64,000 bases of DNA, taken from Plantactinospora soyae (GTDB taxonomy: Bacteria > Actinomycetota > Actinomycetes > Mycobacteriales > Micromonosporaceae). How positions within the stretch are numbered: the stretch's first letter is position 1; each line of letters opens with the position of its first letter. The position numbers and the translations under genes are program-made. The notes beneath the pieces are model-generated. The model worked only from the letters and a program-made list of their open reading frames with translations, was not told the DNA's origin and searched no databases. The stretch covers positions 5,890,001 through 5,954,000 of the forward strand of contig NZ_JADBEB010000001.1 of NCBI RefSeq assembly GCF_014874095.1. The letters run 5' to 3'. Shown here piece by piece: positions 17,668-26,291 of the stretch.

Positions 17668-18723
17668 TCAGTACAGGCCACGCTGGCCGAGGCGCTTTGC
17701 CAGCCAGTTCGAGCCGACGATCAGGAACACCCCGACCACGCCCTTGAAGAGGCCGACGGCGGTGGAGTAGCTGAAGGCACCCTGGGTGATACCGATGTAG
17801 TACACGTACGTGTCGAAGACCTCCGACGTCGAGCGGTTCAGGGACGTTGTCATCAGCCAGATCTGCTCGAACCCGGAGTCCATCAGATTGCCCGACGTCA
17901 GGATGGCCATCACCACGATCGCCGGCCGGATGGCCGGGACGGTGATGTGCCAGAGCTGGCGCCACCGCCCGGCGCCGTCGACGCGGGCCGCCTCGTAGAG
18001 CTGCGTGTCCACGTTCGCCAGGGCGGCCAGATAGATGATCGTTCCCCAGCCGGTCTGCTTCCAGAGCAGCTGCAGGATGATGATCGGTCGGAACCACTCC
18101 TCCTGGGCCACGTAGTCCACCCGCTGCCCGCCAACGACGTCGTGGATGAAGCCGGCCAGCACGCCGAAGTCCGCCGAGAAGAGCAGATACGTCAGCGACG
18201 CCACGATCGTCCAGGACAGGAAGTGCGGGATGTAGATCAGTGACTGGACCGAGCGCTTCACGATCCGGACCCGCAACTCGTTGAGCAGCAGCGCGACCAC
18301 GATCGGTGCCGGAAAGACGAAGACCACGGTGAGCAGGGCCAGGATCAGCGTGTTGGCCATCAGACGGCCGAAGTCCGGGCCGGTGAACAGCTCCTCGAAG
18401 TGCTCGAGGCCGACCCACGGACTACCCGAGTAGCCCAGGAACGGCACGTAGTCCTTGAAGGCGATATGTAGGCCGTACATCGGCCAGTACTTGAAGACCA
18501 GGAAGTACAGGACGCCCGGCAGCAGCATCAGGTAGAGCCAGCGGTTTCGCAGCAGCAGGGCGAGGCGACGACCCGGCGTCTTCGGAGCGGCACGCGGAAC
18601 GCGTCCCCGGGTACTCTTCGGCGGGTCCGGCGCCCTGTCGGCGACGAGATCGGTGGCCACGGCGGCCTCCCGTCCGGGGTGAGCGGGGTCCGGCCCGGGG
18701 ACCGGACCCTTCGAGACCGTCAC
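17668..18723 (-). CDS. Carbohydrate ABC permease, LplB/YteP type
   Basis: A 351-residue permease partner of the LplC-like subunit. An unusually long polar, Pro/Arg-rich N-terminus (about 50 residues) precedes six hydrophobic segments. The EAA loop is YEAARVDGAGRWRQLWHITV. The segment LMLLPGVLYFLVFKYWPMYG is the typical first membrane helix of LplB proteins. The GTG start overlaps the TGA of the binding-protein gene, so the three transporter genes are translationally linked in the order binding protein, LplB, LplC. The substrate is most likely a rhamnogalacturonan oligosaccharide. Confidence 0.9.
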   Translation of the reverse strand: MTVSKGPVPGPDPAHPGREAAVATDLVADRAPDPPKSTRGRVPRAAPKTPGRRLALLLRNRWLYLMLLPGVLYFLVFKYWPMYGLHIAFKDYVPFLGYSGSPWVGLEHFEELFTGPDFGRLMANTLILALLTVVFVFPAPIVVALLLNELRVRIVKRSVQSLIYIPHFLSWTIVASLTYLLFSADFGVLAGFIHDVVGGQRVDYVAQEEWFRPIIILQLLWKQTGWGTIIYLAALANVDTQLYEAARVDGAGRWRQLWHITVPAIRPAIVVMAILTSGNLMDSGFEQIWLMTTSLNRSTSEVFDTYVYYIGITQGAFSYSTAVGLFKGVVGVFLIVGSNWLAKRLGQRGLY

Positions 18724-20261
18724 TTGGGAAGCTTGGAGACCAGGTCGTTGACCTCCTGTGCCACCTGGGTGCCGCCGCTGTCGTACCAGCGCTTGACCTG
18801 GGCCCGTAGCTGTTCCTCGCTGATCGCGCCGGAGAGGAACTTGATCCGGGCGTCGGGGATGATCAGGTCCAGCGTCTGACCCTTCTCGACGGCCGTCGGC
18901 GCGACGACCGGAAGCGCCGGGTTGTGCACCGCCGTTTTCAGGTCCTCCTGCATCAGCGTCTCCCGCTGGTCGAACAGCTTCTGCTCGATGTCGTTGGAGT
19001 ACTTGAACGGGTACTGGCCGAGGCCGACGCTGGCCCGGGTACCCAGCTGGATGAAGGCCTTGTCGACGTCGTTCTGGATGACCTTGACCTGGGCGTCGTC
19101 CTGGTTGATCAGTACGGCCTTTCCGTCCTCAAGCCGGAAGTTGCGGCCTTCGATGCCGTTGGTCAGCAGGGACGAGCCCTCCTGGGACTGCAACTTGTCC
19201 AGCGTCTGCAGCACCTGTTCCAACTGCTCGTCGGTCCGGATCCGCTGCTTGGAGATGGCCAGGACATCGAGGTATCCGGTGAACGGGAGGGAGAACTTCT
19301 GGCCGTCGGACCGCTTCATGTTGCCGACCATGGAGACCTTGTCGAAGTCCTTCGGGTCCTTCTGCCTGAACCGGCCGGCCAGGTCGGTGCCGCGGACGTT
19401 GACATCGATGATCATGCCGCCCTTGCCCTGGACGAACGGGTCGTTCCAGCTGCCGGCGTCGAGCGTGGCGAAGTCCGGGTTGACCAGGCCCTCGTCGACC
19501 CACTTCTTCATGAACCGGTTGGCCTGGTAGAACTCCTCGGTGTCGAAGCCCGGCACGAGCTTGCCGCCGCGCTGACCCCAGCCGTTGGGCGCGCCGAACC
19601 AGGTCTCCATCGTGTCGTACGGGCTGCTGCTGGCGTAGTTGCCGGGCCACTTCGGGATGACCAGCCCGTACGTGTCCTTTTTGCCGTTGCCGTCCGGGTC
19701 CTGCTCGGTGAACGCCTTGGCGATCCGGTACAGGTCGTCGACCGTCTGCGGCTCCGGCAGACCGACCTTCGCCAGCCAGTCCTTGCGGTACACCACGGCC
19801 GACCGCAGCAGTGGCCGGGTGCGGTAGATGCCGTAGGTCTTGCCGTTGACCATGACGTTGCGCGCGGTCTGTGCGTTCGCGGGCTTGAGGTTCGGGTAAC
19901 TGTCCAGCTTGCCGGTCAGGTCCCAGAAGGCACCGGCGTCGGCGGCCCGGATGAACGACGGGCTCTTCTCGTTCGTGACCACCAGGTCGGGAATGCTGTT
20001 GGAGGCGAGCGTGACGTTGAGCTTGTCGTTGTAGTCCGCGTTGGGCACCCAGGTGATGTCGAGCTTCTTGCCGATCAACTTCTGGACGGCCTGTTGCAGC
20101 TCACCGCCCGGATCGGGCGCGGTGCCGAACAGCTTGGTCATCACGGTGATCGTGTCGAGCGAGGCCTGCTTCTCGTCGCCGCCGCAGGCGGTGACGGTCA
20201 GGGCGGTGGTCAGGCCGAGTGCGGCGGCCAACAACCGCCGTGACCGGGACACCATCTTCAT
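18720..20261 (-). CDS. Extracellular oligosaccharide-binding lipoprotein, LplA type
   Basis: A 513-residue solute-binding lipoprotein of the large LplA/YtcQ type (longer than ordinary CUT1 binding proteins). The signal sequence has MKMVSRSRR, a hydrophobic core and a lipobox ending TAC with Cys26. In the mature part, ITVMTKLFGTAPDPGGELQ and a Trp/Tyr-rich body fit sugar binding. The ATG at 20261 has AAAGGA 7-12 bases upstream and overlaps the TGA of the DUF624 gene; the longer frame to 20339 lies inside that gene. It should capture pectin-derived oligosaccharides for the LplB/LplC-like permeases. Confidence 0.9.
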   Translation of the reverse strand: MKMVSRSRRLLAAALGLTTALTVTACGGDEKQASLDTITVMTKLFGTAPDPGGELQQAVQKLIGKKLDITWVPNADYNDKLNVTLASNSIPDLVVTNEKSPSFIRAADAGAFWDLTGKLDSYPNLKPANAQTARNVMVNGKTYGIYRTRPLLRSAVVYRKDWLAKVGLPEPQTVDDLYRIAKAFTEQDPDGNGKKDTYGLVIPKWPGNYASSSPYDTMETWFGAPNGWGQRGGKLVPGFDTEEFYQANRFMKKWVDEGLVNPDFATLDAGSWNDPFVQGKGGMIIDVNVRGTDLAGRFRQKDPKDFDKVSMVGNMKRSDGQKFSLPFTGYLDVLAISKQRIRTDEQLEQVLQTLDKLQSQEGSSLLTNGIEGRNFRLEDGKAVLINQDDAQVKVIQNDVDKAFIQLGTRASVGLGQYPFKYSNDIEQKLFDQRETLMQEDLKTAVHNPALPVVAPTAVEKGQTLDLIIPDARIKFLSGAISEEQLRAQVKRWYDSGGTQVAQEVNDLVSKLPK

Positions 20262-20941
20262 GAGAGTCCTTTCGCGTGTAGGCGCGCCTCGTTCTCTGCG
20301 AAGAAGCGCAGACATAGCCAGGTGTCCAGCTGGATCCACCCGCCGACGGCGACCACGAGCGCCAGAAGCGGGTACGTCGCGGTCGCGTACACGATCGCGG
20401 TGAAGACGAACAGCAGCAGGACGGAGGCGGCCGGGCGAGTGAGGGCGAACAGCGAGGCCTTGGCGAAGCTGCTGGACGTCCGCAGGTCGTAGTGCACGGA
20501 CATGGGAAGCAGATACGCCCCGATCACCACCAGGGCGACGATCGCCGCGATGGTGACCAGCCGGAAGTGCGTGGCTGCCGATCCGAGTGCGGTGAAATAA
20601 AAGTAGTTCACGACAAGAAGGACGGTCGTCGCGGCCAGGGGGAGGACCAGGAGAGATCCGCGTCCGAACTCTCGCCGGTAGACGGTGACGAATGCCCGCC
20701 AGGGATGAAATGTTTCACCCAGTGCCCGCCGCCGGGCAAGTGTGTAGGCCGCCAGGGTGGCCGGACCGATCCCCAGGACCACGCCGCCGACGAGCGTGAA
20801 AACCAGCCAGAGCAGGTTGAGCCTGGCCGCCCAGAAGACCTCGTCGGCCGCCTCATAGAGCCTTGTCGCCCAGCCAGTCGTGCTCGGTGCGGGTGGTCGG
20901 TCGGATGGCGCAAACCTGGGGGTCGGAAATCGTTGCTGCAC
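20258..20941 (-). CDS. DUF624 family membrane protein (YesL/YesV-like)
   Basis: A 227-residue membrane protein with about five hydrophobic segments, of the DUF624 family (Bacillus subtilis YesL and YesV), whose members recur beside LplABC-type importers and rhamnogalacturonan enzymes. The biochemical role of the family is not established. The conserved N-terminal part has FWAARLNLLWLVFTLVGGVVLG and GPATLAAYTLARR. The start appears to be GTG at 20941. It is the first gene of the transporter operon, and a LacI-like dyad lies at 20998, 57 bases upstream of the start. Confidence 0.82.
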   Translation of the reverse strand: MQQRFPTPRFAPSDRPPAPSTTGWATRLYEAADEVFWAARLNLLWLVFTLVGGVVLGIGPATLAAYTLARRRALGETFHPWRAFVTVYRREFGRGSLLVLPLAATTVLLVVNYFYFTALGSAATHFRLVTIAAIVALVVIGAYLLPMSVHYDLRTSSSFAKASLFALTRPAASVLLLFVFTAIVYATATYPLLALVVAVGGWIQLDTWLCLRFFAENEARLHAKGLS

Positions 20942-20997
20942 GCTGGCCTGCCTCGTGGCGAGCGGTTACCGATGTAAATGTGTGAGCGACCGTAGCT

Positions 20998-21011
20998 TTG
21001 AATCGCTTCAA
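20998..21011. promoter_or_regulatory. LacI-like operator candidate
   Basis: TTGAATCGCTTCAA is a dyad with 5-bp perfect arms and a CG-containing centre, located between the DUF624/transporter operon and the DUF1961 gene, about 57 bases upstream of the former. The layout resembles LacI-family operators; similar centred sites occur at 27988 and 33372 in front of the other pectin genes. No LacI gene is in the window. Confidence 0.45.
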
Positions 21012-21140
21012 TGTCAACGCTGGGAAAGGCTTTACCTCACGGCCTGTCGCGGACCGCCTTCCGGCGCAGCGTGGCTGCCCACCGCACCCCGTGGCGCGGC
21101 GTCGCGGCGACGTTCACACCGCGCGGCTCGCGAGCAGACC

Positions 21141-21770
21141 TCAGTGCTCGGTCACCCGGAGGTTGGCGTATTCGCCGATCATCGGCGCCATCTGCCGGAA
21201 ACCGATCTTGCCGCCGGGGAGCGGGTTGTCATCCTGCCATCGGAACGACACCAGGTCCGCCACCTCGAAGGTGACGGTGCCACCGCGGAGGCGCAGGCGC
21301 AGCGGGTACGGACCCTGCGCGTCGAGCACCGCAGGTAGCGGATCGGGCCCCTGCGCGACCAGATGGAAGCCGTAGCTCTTTCGGAGGTTGCAGGTGTGGA
21401 GCTTGCGTTCCGACGGCCACCTCCGGCGGAAGTACGACACGTGGTACGCGTCCAGGTCGCCGTGGTGGTACTGCTCGTACCGCCCGGTGCGAGCGGTCAG
21501 CTCGAAGAGATCTTCGCCCTGCCGGCCACGGGCGTGGAAGAAGAGGATGCAGAGGCCGGGCTCCCGGATCGGCCAGAAGTCCCACTCGATCGTGACGTCG
21601 GCACCGAAGTCCTGCGGACACCACAGCACGACGTTGGCGTCCTGATCGTCCTCTGCCGGCCGCAGGCTCTCCAGCCGCAGCCGCCCTCGCGGGAACGACA
21701 CGGCGCCGTCGCCCTCCAATCGAAACGCCTCCAGGTCCTCCGGCGAACTCAACGGGTTGACGTAGGGCAT
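21141..21770 (-). CDS. DUF1961 family protein (YesU-like)
   Basis: A 209-residue protein resembling Bacillus subtilis YesU (DUF1961, concanavalin-like beta-sandwich), a family found in rhamnogalacturonan utilisation loci but of unproven activity. Recognisable segments are VTIEWDFWPIREPGLCILFFHARG, YEQYHHGDLDAYHVSYFRRR and NLRKSYGFHLVAQGPDP, rich in aromatic residues suited to sugar contact. There is no signal peptide, so it should be cytoplasmic. Transcribed in the same direction as the transporter operon and lying upstream of it, with about 200 bases and the dyad at 20998 between them. Confidence 0.8.
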   Translation of the reverse strand: MPYVNPLSSPEDLEAFRLEGDGAVSFPRGRLRLESLRPAEDDQDANVVLWCPQDFGADVTIEWDFWPIREPGLCILFFHARGRQGEDLFELTARTGRYEQYHHGDLDAYHVSYFRRRWPSERKLHTCNLRKSYGFHLVAQGPDPLPAVLDAQGPYPLRLRLRGGTVTFEVADLVSFRWQDDNPLPGGKIGFRQMAPMIGEYANLRVTEH

Positions 21771-21814
21771 CGACCTGGCTCCTTCCGAGCGGTGTCCGGC
21801 TGACCGGCAACGGT

Positions 21815-22573
21815 TCAGAACGGCGCCCGCAGATGCAGGCGGCGGCCGTCCGGCCCGGTCAGGTCGAGCCGGTCACCGTCGAGGTCGAAGGCCACCTCGC
21901 CGCGAAGGACGCCGAAGATGGCGATCTCCAGCATGATGTCCTCCTGCTGACAGGCGCGCTTCGTGGTGCCCAGGCCGTCGACCGCGACGGTGGAGTCGGC
22001 CACCACGGCCCGGCCGCTGAGCCAGTTGCAGGAGAGCGTGCCGTACAACTCGTCGTCCTGGAACACCAGGTGTGCGGGTACCCGGGCGGGGACCGGCGTG
22101 CTGCCCGGCTGCGAACTCGACTCCAGGAGCCAGTACGTCTCCGTCAGCGGCCGGTCGGACTCGGGTCGGCCGGCCATCCGAATCTCCGTGCCGTCGACCC
22201 GGAGCAGCAACTCGTCGTCGTGCCGGGTCCACGCCGGACCGGCGCCGAGGAACTCGGCCAGCCAGCTGTCCTGGGCCCGTTGCTCGGCGCCGTACGAGGC
22301 GTCCGCGGTGTGCAGGTCGGTCACGACCAGGTGGGTGCCCTCCACGCTGACCTGGGCGGCGATCAGGTTTCCGCCGGCATGCGCGTGCAGGCCGCCGCCG
22401 GCGATCCGCAGTCGGATCACCGTACCGGGTAGCAGCGGGCGGGGCTGGCCGTCCTGGGTCACCGCCACCGACTCGAACGCACGGTCCTCGAGACAGTCGG
22501 CGGCGCCCGGCACCACTGCGGCGGTGCCGGCCGCCACGACACCCATGACAAAGATACTCGTCAATGTGTTCAT
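21815..22573 (-). CDS. Secreted protein with META (HslJ-like) domain
   Basis: A 252-residue protein with an N-terminal hydrophobic signal-like stretch (residues 1-24) and a C-terminal META domain at about 145-250: YWLLES, then LYGTLSCNWLSG, TTKRACQQE and a final LDLTGPDGRRLHLR. The first half (about 30-135) looks like a second, more divergent META repeat. META/HslJ proteins are poorly understood and linked to stress or envelope functions. It lies 44 bases upstream of the DUF1961 gene in the same direction, so it may share its transcript, although its function has no clear link to pectin. Confidence 0.65.
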   Translation of the reverse strand: MNTLTSIFVMGVVAAGTAAVVPGAADCLEDRAFESVAVTQDGQPRPLLPGTVIRLRIAGGGLHAHAGGNLIAAQVSVEGTHLVVTDLHTADASYGAEQRAQDSWLAEFLGAGPAWTRHDDELLLRVDGTEIRMAGRPESDRPLTETYWLLESSSQPGSTPVPARVPAHLVFQDDELYGTLSCNWLSGRAVVADSTVAVDGLGTTKRACQQEDIMLEIAIFGVLRGEVAFDLDGDRLDLTGPDGRRLHLRAPF

Positions 22574-22656
22574 GCCTTAATGATGCCCACGTCAGCTGCG
22601 CGTGCACCAGCGGTACCCGACCGAGAAGGACGCGATAGAGGGAGGTGGGCCGGGGT

Positions 22657-22688
22657 GATGAACGGTTCGGTGCCGAATCGATGAACGG
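22657..22688 (+). promoter_or_regulatory. Direct repeat flanking a dyad upstream of secreted protein gene
   Basis: GATGAACGG occurs at 22657-22665 and again at 22680-22688, 23 bases apart, on either side of the dyad TTCGGTGCCGAA (22666-22677). It lies about 47-78 bases upstream of the GTG at 22735. Direct repeats about two helical turns apart are what SARP regulators bind, and a SARP-type gene follows at 23430, but this link is only inferred. Confidence 0.35.
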
Positions 22689-22734
22689 CGGCGCTTAGCG
22701 TGGCGCCGATGTCACCTACCAAGTGGAGGCAATC

Positions 22735-23349
22735 GTGCGTCGAACCGTACGGCGAAGCTCGGTCTTCGCAGTCACGCTGCTCATGGCGGTGGTCGGCATG
22801 GTGACGCTGACCGGATCCGCCGCGTCCGCCAGACCGCTCAACAATCGGGTCACCCAGACGGCCTTCATCTGGAACTGTCCCACCGGAACACCCGGATGTT
22901 CGGCGGTACAGACCCGGGTCGGGGATGTGCGGACGGCCGACCCGATGACGGACGTGTGCCGGGTCACGATCGCCGGGGTAGCCAAGAATCTGATCTACAA
23001 CCGGACGGCTCGGGCCGGCGCCTCACTGCGAACCGGGTTCCTCTACCGGTCGAACCTCCAGTCGCCCAACCTCCAGCAGGACTCGTGCGTCAGCGGAGGT
23101 TCGTTCAACAACGTGCCGGGGAACACGCCACAGCGGTTGTGCCCACATCCGAACTGCGGCGGCGTCGCCACGGCCACCAGCGGACAGCAGTTGCGGGAGT
23201 TCTGCTCGGTCGACGACGAGATCGGCAACATCTGGCACCTCACGGTCGCGCTCAGTACCACGACCGGTCCGCTCACCGCGGGCTTCATCAACCGGGACGA
23301 TCTCAACAACGCCACCAACCTCCAGTTCGACTGTCACAACCTGATCTAG
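22735..23349 (+). CDS. Secreted cysteine-rich protein, unknown function
   Basis: A 204-residue exported protein that I do not recognise. The signal peptide runs to about residue 33 (basic MRRTVRRSS, hydrophobic core, ASA-like cleavage site). The mature part has eight Cys, enough for four disulfides, and two segments that look like SH3-type strands (AKNLIYNRTARAGASLRTG and IGNIWHLTVALSTTTG followed by GFINRDDLNN). The GTG at 22735 was chosen because GGAGG lies 7-11 bases upstream; the in-frame GTG at 22723 has none. It precedes a SARP-type regulator gene by 80 bases in the same direction. Confidence 0.7.
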   Translation: MRRTVRRSSVFAVTLLMAVVGMVTLTGSAASARPLNNRVTQTAFIWNCPTGTPGCSAVQTRVGDVRTADPMTDVCRVTIAGVAKNLIYNRTARAGASLRTGFLYRSNLQSPNLQQDSCVSGGSFNNVPGNTPQRLCPHPNCGGVATATSGQQLREFCSVDDEIGNIWHLTVALSTTTGPLTAGFINRDDLNNATNLQFDCHNLI

Positions 23350-23429
23350 GACGGCATTCGGGGTGATCGATGCACCTGCGGCTACGATGAGCGTCGCCGG
23401 AGGTTCCTCAGGTCACCGCGGAGGCGTAG

Positions 23430-24572
23430 GTGGAGTTCCGTGTCCTGGGCTCGCTCGAGGTGTCGGCGAACGACGGCCCGGTACGCCTGACCGGCCAGCG
23501 CCAGCGCACCCTGCTCGCGATGCTGCTGGTCAACGCGGACCGGGCCGTTCCGCTCGACATCCTGATCGACGCGGTGTGGGGGGAGCACCCGCCGACGACC
23601 GCGAAACGCCAGGTCCAGAACAGCATCTCCGCGCTCCGCCGGCTGCTGGACACCGGATCACCCGGTCCGGGCCAGGCGCCGACGATCGCCGCCGAGGGCA
23701 ACGCGTACCGGCTCCGGCTCGGCACCGCCGAACTCGACGCGCGGGTCTTCCAGACCCGGGTCGAGACGGCACAGCGGCACAGTGCCGCCGGCCAGGTCGG
23801 CGAGGCCACGGCCGAGCTGCGGACGGCGCTGCGGCTGTGGCGCGGTCCCGCCCTCGCCAACCTGGGCGGCGGAGTGTTCGCGGCGGCGGCGCGCCTGGAC
23901 GAACAGTGGCGCGCGGCCGTCGAGGAGTGCCTGACGCTGGAGCTCAGGCTCGGCCGGCACGCCGAGCTGATCAGCGAACTGACCGAGCTGGTCGCGACGT
24001 ATCCGCTCCGTGAGCGGCTGGTGGGACAGCTGATGGTGGCGCTGCACCGATCAGGCCGGCAGGCCGACGCGCTCGATGCGTACCGCCGGCTCCGGGAAGG
24101 GCTCGCCGACGGACTGGGCCTCGAACCCAGCGCCATGCTGCGGGAGCTGCACACCGCGATCCTGCGGGACGAGGACGACGGCGCGGTGTCGGGCACGCCG
24201 GCCGACCTCGCCCGGACCACGCGGGCGGTCCCGGCCCAGCTCCCCACCGACACAGCCGGCTTCACCGGCCGGGCAAACCACCTCAAGGAGCTGGACCAAC
24301 TACTGTCCGGCGATGCCACCGCCGTGGTGATCTCCGCGATCGCCGGCACGGCGGGGGTGGGGAAGACGGCGCTGGCCGTCCACTGGGGGCAGCGGGTCCG
24401 GCAGCACTTCCCCGACGGACAGCTCTACGTCAACCTGCGCGGCTTCCATCCTGACCCCCGCCGGTGCACCCGTCCGAGGCGCTGCGCGGGTTCCTGGACG
24501 CGCTGGACGTACCGCCGGGACGGATTCCGGTCGATCTGGCGGCCCGGTCCGCCCTGTACCGCAGCCTGCTGA
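23430..24572 (+). CDS. SARP/AfsR-type regulator, N-terminal part of frameshifted gene
   Basis: Encodes the OmpR-like DNA-binding domain (about residues 1-95), the bacterial transcriptional activation domain (about 100-250) and the start of the NB-ARC ATPase with Walker A in GTAGVGKTALAVHWG near residue 310. Homology is normal up to NLRGFHPDP, after which the frame becomes nonsense (DPRRCTRPRRC) and stops at 24572. The correct continuation is in the next frame (see 24464-26224). A single missing C in the run of five C at 24455-24459 explains this. As it stands the product would keep DNA-binding and activation domains but lose ATPase and TPR control. Start GTG with GGAGG 6-10 bases upstream. 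Confidence 0.8.
   Translation: MEFRVLGSLEVSANDGPVRLTGQRQRTLLAMLLVNADRAVPLDILIDAVWGEHPPTTAKRQVQNSISALRRLLDTGSPGPGQAPTIAAEGNAYRLRLGTAELDARVFQTRVETAQRHSAAGQVGEATAELRTALRLWRGPALANLGGGVFAAAARLDEQWRAAVEECLTLELRLGRHAELISELTELVATYPLRERLVGQLMVALHRSGRQADALDAYRRLREGLADGLGLEPSAMLRELHTAILRDEDDGAVSGTPADLARTTRAVPAQLPTDTAGFTGRANHLKELDQLLSGDATAVVISAIAGTAGVGKTALAVHWGQRVRQHFPDGQLYVNLRGFHPDPRRCTRPRRCAGSWTRWTYRRDGFRSIWRPGPPCTAAC
24455..24460 (+). other. Frameshift site in a C-run
   Basis: The run CCCCCG follows GA in a Phe-His-Pro-Asp codon context. Adding one C restores DPPPVHPSEALRGFL, matching the intact paralogue at 54743-57616 (FDPDGRTVGPAGALAGLL). It could be a sequencing error, a true mutation or, less likely, a slippery site. 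Confidence 0.75.
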
Positions 24573-26224
24573 CGGACCGGCGGATGCTGGTCGTGCTGGA
24601 CAACGCCCGCGACGCCGACCAGGTCCGTCCGCTGTTGCCCGGCAGCCGGACCTGCCTGGTCGTGATCACCAGCCGCAACGTGCTGTCCGGGCTGGTCGCC
24701 GCCGAGGGCGCCCGGCCGGTCCTGCTCGACCTGTTCGACGCGGCCGAGGCACAGCAGATGTTGGCACTGCGGCTCGGCCGGGAGCGGGTGGCGGCCGACC
24801 CGGCGGCCGTCGGCGAGATCGTCGCCCGGTGCGCCCGGTTGCCGCTGGCCCTGGCGGTGGCGGCGGCCCGTGCGGCCATCCATCCCGACTTCCCGCTCGG
24901 CACGCTCGCCGCCGAACTACGCACCGCCCGCGGCGGTCTGGACGCCTTCAGCGGTGAGGACCCGGTCACCGACGTCCGGGCCGTCTTCTCCTGGTCCTAT
25001 CGACAGCTCAGTGAGCCCGCGCGGCGGCTGTTCCGGCTGCTCGGCACACACCCCGGCCCGGACGTCTCGGTGCCGGCGGCCGGCAGCCTGGCCGGCATCC
25101 CGGCCGAAGAGGTACGCCCGCTGCTGGCCGAACTGGCCGGTGCGCGGTTGGCCGCCGAACAGACCCCGGGCCGGTACGCGTGCCACGACCTCCTGCGCGC
25201 GTACGCCACCGAACTGGCACAGACCTGCGACACGGCTCCGGAGCGGCACGCGGCCCTGCACCGGCTGCTCGATCACCACCTGCACAGCGCCTGCGCCGCC
25301 GACCGGCTACTCGACCCGTACCGGGACCCGATCTCCATTGCGGCGGCCCGGCCGAGGGTGATCGTCGAACAGCACGCCGACCACGAACACGCGATGCGCT
25401 GGTTCACGGTCGAACTGCCCGGCCTGCTGGCCGCCATCGACCGCGCGGCGGAATCGGGCTTCGACCCGTACGCCTGGCAGCTGGCCTGGGCGTTGGCGTA
25501 TTTCCTGGAGCGGCGGGGTCACTGGGAGCCCTGGGCCGCCGCCCAGCACACCGCGCTAGCCGCGGCGCGACGGCTCGACGACCACAGCGGACAGGCGCAC
25601 GCCCACCGCAGTCTCGGCCGCGTCCACGTCCACCTCGGCCGGGCCGAGGAGGCCCTGCGCCACCTGCGGCAGGCCGGTCGCGACTACCAGGCGGTCGACG
25701 ATTCCGCCGGTCAGGCCCGGGTCCACTTCGACCTGTGCTGGATCCACCATCGCCAGGGCCGGTACCGGCGGTCGCTCGATCACGCCCAGCGGGCGCTCGA
25801 GTTGTTCCGCGCCATGGGGCACCGGTCCGGTCAGGCCAGGGCGCTGAGCAACGTCTCCTGGGAGCACAACTCCCTCGGTGACCACGAGCGGGCTCTCGCC
25901 GCTGCCGAGCAGGCCCTGCGTCTGCATCAGGCGACCGGCGACCGGTTCGGCGAGGCGGACACCTGGGACGTGCTGGGTCACGCCCACCACGGTCTGCGTC
26001 ACCACGAGGAGAGCATCGGGTGCTACCAGCGGGCCGCAGACCTCTACCGGGACCTCGGCCACCGGTGGGGTGAGGCCGACACCACTGCCCGGCTCGGCGA
26101 CGCCCACGACGCCGCGGGTGCCGCCGAGGCCGCACGCGCCGCCTGGCGGCGGGCCGTCGCGATCCTCGACGAACTCGGCCACCCCGACGCCGACCAGGTC
26201 CGCGCCAAGCTGGAATCCCGCTGA
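24464..26224 (+). CDS. SARP/AfsR-type regulator, C-terminal part of frameshifted gene
   Basis: Continues the regulator begun at 23430 in another frame. It carries the rest of the NB-ARC domain (Walker B-like RRMLVVLDNARDADQVRPLLPG, CLVVITSR, CARLPLALAVAAARAA, AVFSWSYRQLS) and about five to six TPR repeats (from about residue 350) with typical spacing, ending at a normal C-terminus. The nominal GTG at 24464 has no ribosome binding site and is preceded in frame by a stop at 24452, so independent translation is doubtful. Walker A and Walker B are on different fragments, so no ATPase forms unless the frame is restored. Confidence 0.8.
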   Translation: MHPSEALRGFLDALDVPPGRIPVDLAARSALYRSLLTDRRMLVVLDNARDADQVRPLLPGSRTCLVVITSRNVLSGLVAAEGARPVLLDLFDAAEAQQMLALRLGRERVAADPAAVGEIVARCARLPLALAVAAARAAIHPDFPLGTLAAELRTARGGLDAFSGEDPVTDVRAVFSWSYRQLSEPARRLFRLLGTHPGPDVSVPAAGSLAGIPAEEVRPLLAELAGARLAAEQTPGRYACHDLLRAYATELAQTCDTAPERHAALHRLLDHHLHSACAADRLLDPYRDPISIAAARPRVIVEQHADHEHAMRWFTVELPGLLAAIDRAAESGFDPYAWQLAWALAYFLERRGHWEPWAAAQHTALAAARRLDDHSGQAHAHRSLGRVHVHLGRAEEALRHLRQAGRDYQAVDDSAGQARVHFDLCWIHHRQGRYRRSLDHAQRALELFRAMGHRSGQARALSNVSWEHNSLGDHERALAAAEQALRLHQATGDRFGEADTWDVLGHAHHGLRHHEESIGCYQRAADLYRDLGHRWGEADTTARLGDAHDAAGAAEAARAAWRRAVAILDELGHPDADQVRAKLESR

Positions 26225-26267
26225 GCGTACCCGGGTGCCAGCGCGACGCGGTGACGCCCGGGTACGC
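26225..26267. terminator. Bidirectional terminator hairpin
   Basis: GCGTACCCGGG (26225-26235) pairs perfectly with CCCGGGTACGC (26257-26267) around a 21-base loop, between the ends of the convergent SARP and RidA-like genes. Confidence 0.7.
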
Positions 26268-26291
26268 CCTACCGGAGGCGGCGGAGTGGCA

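Noticed and set aside
14171-18418. A single 1415-residue open frame on the minus strand
   Set aside because: Only the part from 16744 matches the YetA family; the rest runs through two permease genes in another frame and is Arg/Gly-rich.
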